Positions 6,335 through 9,391 of a stretch of 9,391 nt of DNA are shown one piece after another. Source of the DNA: Opitutia bacterium (GTDB taxonomy: Bacteria > Verrucomicrobiota > Verrucomicrobiia > Opitutales > UBA953); NCBI GenBank assembly GCA_021204635.1, contig JAJPZB010000067.1, forward strand, positions 1 through 9,391. Reading direction: 5' to 3'. The first letter of the stretch is position 1. Each line of letters starts with the position of its first letter. The notes beneath the pieces were generated by a model, which had not been told where the DNA came from, searched no databases, and saw nothing but the letters and a program-made list of their open reading frames with translations. The position numbers were made by a program, and so were the translations under genes.

Positions 6335-7825
6335 ATGAAATTCAAGACTATGACTCCGGAAGAAGCCGTCGGACTAATCAGAAACGGCGAAAACATCGGG
6401 CTCAGCGGCTTCACTGCCGCCGGCGCACCAAAAGCGACAGCACGCGCGCTCGCGAAAAAAGCTGAGGCTGAGCACGCTGCGGGGCGACCATTCAAGGTCA
6501 ACATTTTCACGGGAGCCTCGACGTCCTCCGAGACCGATGGCGCTCTCGCGAGGGCAGACGCGATCGACATCCGCATGCCTTATCAGGGCAATCCCGACCT
6601 GCGCAAAAACATCAACACGCAAAAAGTGCGTTACAGCGATTTGCACCTCTCGCACATCGCGATGAACATGCGCTACGGATTTGTCCCGCGCGCAACAATG
6701 GCGATCGTCGAGGCGACAGAGGTCACCGACGATGGAAAAATCGCGCTCACGACTGCGGGCGGCAACACCGCGACTTATTGCAAACTCGCCGACAGAATTA
6801 TCGTTGAGGTAAACGCATACCACCACCCGCAACTCAAAGAATTGCACGACATTTACATGCCGAAGGATCCGCCGAATCGCGAGCCGATCCCGATTACGAG
6901 CGTCGAAGACCGCATCGGCACAACAATGCTCCAAGTCGATCCCGCGAAAATCGTCGCAATCGTCAACACAAACGAAAACGACCACATCGCGCCTTTCAAA
7001 CCGGGCGACCCCGTGACCGACAAAATCGGCGAAAACGTCTGCAACTTTCTCGCGGCAGACCTCAAAGCCGGCCGCATTCCGCCGGGATTTCTCCCGATCC
7101 AATCCGGCGTCGGCAACATCGCGAACGCGGTTCTCGCGGCTCTCGGGCGCAACACGGAAATTCCGCCGTTCCGCATGCAGACGGAGGTCATTCAGGATTC
7201 CGTAATCAAACTGATGGACGCGGGGCGCTGCCTCTTTGTCAGCGGTTGCTCGCTCACGCTTTCCGACGATTGCCTGAAACACGTTTACGAGCATTTTGAT
7301 CTTTACAAAAACAAAATTGTTCTGCGCCAACTCGAAATTTCCAACAATCCGGAAATCGCGCGCCGCCTCGGCTTGATTTGCATGAACACCGCGATCGAGG
7401 TCGATATCTTCGGCCACGTCAATTCGACGCATTTCTACGGGCGCCAAATGATGAACGGCATCGGAGGCTCGGGCGACTTTGCGCGCAACGGCTACCTCAC
7501 GATTTTCACCTGCCCGTCCGTCGCAAAAGGCGGAGCAATTTCGTCGATCGTCCCGATGTGCTCGCACATCGACCACACGGAGCACGACGTCGATATCGTC
7601 GTCACGGAGCAAGGCGTCGCCGACTTGCGCGGAAAGTGCCCGCGTGAACGCGCCGTCGAAATCATCGAAAAATGCGCGCACCCCGACTACAAGCAGGCGC
7701 TGCGCGACTACGTGGCGCTCACCCCGCTCTACCACACACCGTGCTGCGTGGAGCACGCGCTCGATTTCCACAAAGCGTTTTTGAACGAGGGCGACATGCG
7801 CAAGGTCTCTTTCAAAAAAGCCTGA
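6335..7825 (+). CDS. Acetyl-CoA hydrolase/transferase family: succinyl-CoA:acetate (or propionate) CoA-transferase
   Basis: This 496-residue cytoplasmic enzyme belongs to the Cat1/AarC/ScpC group, which moves CoA between succinyl-CoA and acetate or propionate through a glutamyl-CoA thioester. Visible motifs are IQSGVGNIANAVLAAL (255-270), TEVIQD (283-288) with the likely catalytic E284, SLTLS (306-310), NTAIEVDIFGHVNSTH (351-366), and the glycine loop NGIGGSGDFARNG (374-386). IVVTEQGVADLRG (421-433) is the usual C-terminal signature. Full length for the family (about 500). The close fit to the succinate CoA-transferase branch is my reading of these motifs; substrate choice between acetate and propionate cannot be settled here. 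In fermenters it supports acetate or propionate formation; in others, acetate use. It has no Shine-Dalgarno sequence. fabD starts 33 bases downstream, so they are probably co-transcribed. Confidence 0.9.
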   Translation: MKFKTMTPEEAVGLIRNGENIGLSGFTAAGAPKATARALAKKAEAEHAAGRPFKVNIFTGASTSSETDGALARADAIDIRMPYQGNPDLRKNINTQKVRYSDLHLSHIAMNMRYGFVPRATMAIVEATEVTDDGKIALTTAGGNTATYCKLADRIIVEVNAYHHPQLKELHDIYMPKDPPNREPIPITSVEDRIGTTMLQVDPAKIVAIVNTNENDHIAPFKPGDPVTDKIGENVCNFLAADLKAGRIPPGFLPIQSGVGNIANAVLAALGRNTEIPPFRMQTEVIQDSVIKLMDAGRCLFVSGCSLTLSDDCLKHVYEHFDLYKNKIVLRQLEISNNPEIARRLGLICMNTAIEVDIFGHVNSTHFYGRQMMNGIGGSGDFARNGYLTIFTCPSVAKGGAISSIVPMCSHIDHTEHDVDIVVTEQGVADLRGKCPRERAVEIIEKCAHPDYKQALRDYVALTPLYHTPCCVEHALDFHKAFLNEGDMRKVSFKKA

Positions 7826-7858
7826 AATAAAACCAACAATTTTGAGAAAAAAGAATAA

Positions 7859-8764
7859 ATGAAAGCATTACTGTTTTCCGGACAAGGCGCCCAAAAAGTG
7901 GGCATGGGAAAGTCGCTCTACGACAATTCCGAAATCGCGCGCGACCTCTACGACCGCGCCGCAAAAGCGCTCCCGTTTGACTTGAAAAAGCTCTGCTTCG
8001 AGGGGCCGCAGGAAGAACTCACGCAAACACGCGTCTGCCAGCCCGCGCTCTACGCGCAGGGCTACGCGATTGCCGCTATTTTGAAGGCGCAGGGGAAACT
8101 CGCCGACCTCGACTGCGTGCTGGGGCTGAGCATTGGCGAGCTCACCGCCTACGCTGTCGCGGGCGTCTGGGATTTTGAAACGGGCTTGCGCGTCGTCGCA
8201 GAGCGCGGGCGCCTCATGCAGGAGGCGTGCGACGCAACAAAGGGCGGCATGGCGGCAATCATCGGGGGGTCCCGCGAAGACGTTATCGCGTTCTGCAAAG
8301 AATTTGACGTTGACGCCGCGAATTTCAACACCCCGGGGCAAATCGTGATTTCAGGCGACGCGGAAAAAATCGCCGCCGCCTGCAAGCACAACGACGCCAC
8401 GAAGAAATTCAAGCGGGCAATTCCGCTCGTGGTCGCCGGCGCATATCACTCGCGCCTCATGGAACCGGCGCGCGCGCAGTTCGCCAAGTTCCTCGAAACT
8501 GTCGAGTTCAAGGCGCCGCAAATTCCGGTCTTCACAAACACGACGGGAAAAGAAATTTCCGAGCCGGCAGCGATGCGCGAGGCACTTTCCAAGCAGGTCG
8601 TGTCCTCCGTCCTCTGGGAGGATTGCGTCCGTGGCGCTGTCGCACGCGGCGTGACCGAGACGCTCGAATGCGGTCCCGGCGGGATTCTCACGGGCATGGT
8701 CAGGAAGATCTCGCCCGAGACCAAGGGCATCGCGATCTCCGAGTTCGCGGAAATCCCCGCATAA
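7859..8764 (+). CDS. fabD: Malonyl-CoA:acyl carrier protein transacylase
   Basis: This 301-residue FabD transfers malonyl from CoA to acyl carrier protein, the step that supplies two-carbon units for fatty-acid synthesis in the cytoplasm. FSGQGAQKVGMG (6-17) is the family's opening oxyanion loop. GLSIGE (89-94) contains the nucleophile S91. ERGRLMQEA (115-123) carries the substrate-carboxylate arginine R116. GAYHSRLM (194-201) supplies catalytic H197, and KQVVSSVLW (245-253) has the conserved Gln. ECGPGGILTGM (270-280) is the normal C-terminal signature. The residue before the nucleophile is Leu rather than the His of E. coli FabD, a known variation. Length is normal. No other fab genes or acpP are adjacent; its partner is the CoA-transferase gene 33 bases upstream. 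The A-rich leader before the ATG has no real Shine-Dalgarno sequence. Confidence 0.95.
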   Translation: MKALLFSGQGAQKVGMGKSLYDNSEIARDLYDRAAKALPFDLKKLCFEGPQEELTQTRVCQPALYAQGYAIAAILKAQGKLADLDCVLGLSIGELTAYAVAGVWDFETGLRVVAERGRLMQEACDATKGGMAAIIGGSREDVIAFCKEFDVDAANFNTPGQIVISGDAEKIAAACKHNDATKKFKRAIPLVVAGAYHSRLMEPARAQFAKFLETVEFKAPQIPVFTNTTGKEISEPAAMREALSKQVVSSVLWEDCVRGAVARGVTETLECGPGGILTGMVRKISPETKGIAISEFAEIPA

Positions 8765-8807
8765 TCCCCCGCCCACCACAATCGCAACCGCGACAATCGT
8801 CGCCACC

Positions 8808-8840
8808 ACCATCCCTCAACAAACACTGTTGCGGGATGGT
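8808..8840 (+). terminator. Two-part hairpin downstream of fabD, likely transcript end
   Basis: ACCATCCC (8808-8815) pairs perfectly with GGGATGGT (8833-8840). After a single T-C mismatch, CAACA (8817-8821) pairs with TGTTG (8827-8831) around an AACAC loop. The 13 base pairs make this the strongest fold near the fabD end. It lies 43 bases past the stop. What follows is T-rich only in part (TTTGTTGTGGG), so classical termination is uncertain. A smaller hairpin, GCGAC with GTCGC (8790-8803), precedes it. Confidence 0.55.
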
Positions 8841-9108
8841 TTGTTGTGGGTTGGTGGTGGTAAATGGGTTGGTGGTGGAGATTGGGTTAGTGGTGGCGGC
8901 AAACTGCCACGATTGTTGTCACACGGATTTGTTCGGGACTAACGTCCCTCACGATTGTGGTGGCAGGTTTGTGGTAGCGGGTCAGTGGTGGCACTTGGCT
9001 TTGTTGTGGGCGGTTTGTGGTGACAAAGGTTAGTGGTGAAACTTAGGTCTGTGGTGAGACTTTGGGTTGGTGGTGGGAGTTGGCTCTGTTGCGGCAGGTT
9101 AGTGGTGG
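8838..9108 (+). repeat. Degenerate tandem array of the 12-mer GGTTNGTGGTGR
   Basis: About fourteen plus-strand units start at 8838, 8849, 8867, 8885, 8953, 8966, 8980, 8997, 9012, 9028, 9046, 9065, 9082 and 9097. Seven match GGTT[A/G/T]GTGGTG[A/G] exactly (8849, 8867, 8885, 9012, 9028, 9065, 9097); the others differ at one to a few positions. Steps are mostly 13-19 bases, with a larger interruption at about 8897-8952 that holds two small hairpins. Spacers are short and partly alike, such as GAGACTTTG, GAAACTTA and GGGAGTT. Units with N = G contain four GG runs with loops of 2, 1 and 1, a two-tetrad G-quadruplex pattern. Confidence 0.85.
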
Positions 9109-9115
9109 CAACAAC

Positions 9116-9136
9116 ATCGCGCGCGCAGTGCGCGAT
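9116..9136. repeat. GC-rich inverted repeat at the array end
   Basis: ATCGCGC (9116-9122) pairs perfectly with GCGCGAT (9130-9136) across a seven-base loop. It sits between the last plus-sense 12-mer and the first 55-base element, and forms a three-hairpin cluster with that element. Confidence 0.6.
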
Positions 9137-9191
9137 TCTCCCGCGAAGTTAGCGGGAGGGGACCACGATAGTGGTGAGGGAGTGTGTTCGT
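9137..9191. repeat. 55-base two-hairpin element, copy 1
   Basis: The element begins with T, then CTCCCGC (9138-9144) pairing with GCGGGAG (9152-9158), then ACCAC (9162-9166) pairing with GTGGT (9171-9175) over a GATA loop, and ends GAGGGAGTGTGTTCGT. It is identical to copy 2 (9337-9391) except G at 9145 instead of T at 9345. The second hairpin's 3' arm, TAGTGGTGA, is itself like the core of the 12-mer. Confidence 0.9.
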
Positions 9192-9214
9192 GAAGCGTCG
9201 CCTGACTTTGCTCC

Positions 9215-9299
9215 CCACCACCAACCCAAATCTCACCACCAACCCCTCCGAAAAAAGCCTCACCACAAACTCCCGCAGCACTTGCCGCCACCACCAACC
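9215..9299 (-). repeat. 12-mer units in opposite orientation
   Basis: Read on the minus strand, units are GGTTGGTGGTGG (9299-9288), AGTTTGTGGTGA (9271-9260), GGTTGGTGGTGA (9244-9233) and GGTTGGTGGTGG (9226-9215). They face the plus-sense array across the hairpin cluster at 9116-9191. If the pattern on the left edge holds, a minus-strand gene should end somewhere to the right of this window; that part is inference. Confidence 0.8.
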
Positions 9300-9336
9300 C
9301 GGCTATTCACCTGCGATGCAGGAGCACCGACGTAAC

Positions 9337-9391
9337 TCTCCCGCTAAGTTAGCGGGAGGGGACCACGATAGTGGTGAGGGAGTGTGTTCGT
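9337..9391. repeat. 55-base two-hairpin element, copy 2 (at window edge)
   Basis: This is the second copy, exactly 200 bases after copy 1. Here the first inverted repeat is perfect: ten bases, CTCCCGCTAA (9338-9347) and TTAGCGGGAG (9349-9358), around a single G. ACCAC and GTGGT (9362-9375) form the second hairpin. The window ends within or at the end of the match, so the true repeat may be longer. Confidence 0.9.

Larger units (their letters stand above)
8765..9391. other. Gene-free repeat and hairpin region
   Basis: No credible coding sequence is visible in these 627 bases. Open frames crossing it (for example 8623-9033 plus and 9043-9297 minus) have irregular composition, no family resemblance, and follow the repeat pattern instead. 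In order, the content is: C-rich minus-sense units (8773-8810), the post-fabD hairpin, a G-rich 12-mer array (8838-9108), a hairpin cluster (9116-9191), opposite-sense 12-mers (9215-9299), a short hairpin CCTGC/GCAGG (9310-9322), and the second 55-base element (9337-9391). Further small stems are GGCA/TGCC (8898-8908) and GGGAC/GTCCC (8935-8948). Confidence 0.8.

Noticed and set aside
6374..7771. A 465-codon open frame opposite the CoA-transferase gene
   Set aside because: Same codon-bias shadow effect; composition is low-complexity in Val, Arg and Asp and the plus-strand gene is unambiguous.
9012..9060. Mini-hairpins displaying a GTGGTG loop in successive units (TTTGT/ACAAA at 9014-9027, GTCT/AGAC at 9047-9060)
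   Set aside because: Two neighbouring units show unit-spacer pairing, which hints at covariation, but most other units do not pair, so chance cannot be excluded.
8623..9297. Short frames through the right-hand repeats as small proteins
   Set aside because: They have no initiation signal, no conserved domain, and their Val/Gly-rich parts are direct translations of the repeat.
8838..9299. CRISPR array
   Set aside because: Units are only 12 bases with 3-7-base spacers, degenerate and in both orientations; no cas gene is present.
8838..9299. Neisseria/Pasteurellaceae-type DNA uptake sequence
   Set aside because: Inverted pairs near gene ends are reminiscent of uptake words, but dense tandem clustering and absence within the genes are unlike those systems. 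Only a genome-wide count could revive the idea.
1..9391. tRNA, rRNA, insertion sequence or phage genes
   Set aside because: No cloverleaf, rRNA signature, transposase, integrase or terminal inverted repeats with target duplication could be found by eye.

Overview
The window looks like a chromosomal piece of a Gram-negative bacterium of moderate GC content. It carries seven complete protein genes and two gene-free, repeat-filled ends. The clues are a type II-signal lipoprotein, a secreted GH16 glucanase whose C-terminal half resembles those of gut polysaccharide degraders, a fused Nnr repair enzyme, and start codons that mostly lack a Shine-Dalgarno sequence. Together these suggest a gut or fermentative member of the Verrucomicrobiota (Opitutales-like) or a related PVC/Bacteroidota-type lineage. 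This placement is an inference; there is no rRNA or other decisive marker in the window.

Layout. Positions 1-83 hold degenerate G-rich repeat units, read on the minus strand, and a hairpin. They lie just past the 3' end of holA (84-1196, minus), which encodes the DNA polymerase III delta (clamp-loader) subunit. Divergent from holA runs a plus-strand series: a secreted GH16 glycoside hydrolase (1339-2187), a membrane-anchored GAF plus SpoIIE-type PP2C phosphatase (2242-3717), and nnr, the bifunctional NAD(P)H-hydrate epimerase/dehydratase (3740-5440). A small helical lipoprotein (5576-6103) follows, closed by a clear rho-independent terminator (6128-6161) and a perfect 21-bp tandem duplication. 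A second transcription unit carries a succinyl-CoA:acetate-type CoA-transferase (6335-7825) and fabD, malonyl-CoA:ACP transacylase (7859-8764).

From 8765 to the end (627 bases) I see no credible gene. The region holds a two-part hairpin just after fabD, then about fourteen degenerate copies of a 12-mer, GGTTNGTGGTGR, spaced mostly 13-19 bases apart. A hairpin cluster follows, then further 12-mers in the opposite orientation. A 55-base two-hairpin element appears twice, exactly 200 bases apart, with one mismatch. The same 12-mer occurs at the left edge. In both places where the flanking gene is visible, the G-rich strand is the same sense as the gene that has just ended.

Functionally the genes are mostly housekeeping: replication, metabolite repair, acyl-CoA/fatty-acid metabolism, one signalling phosphatase and one polysaccharide hydrolase. 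I do not see a defence system, mobile element or biosynthetic cluster. The most unusual content is the intergenic repeat and hairpin architecture.
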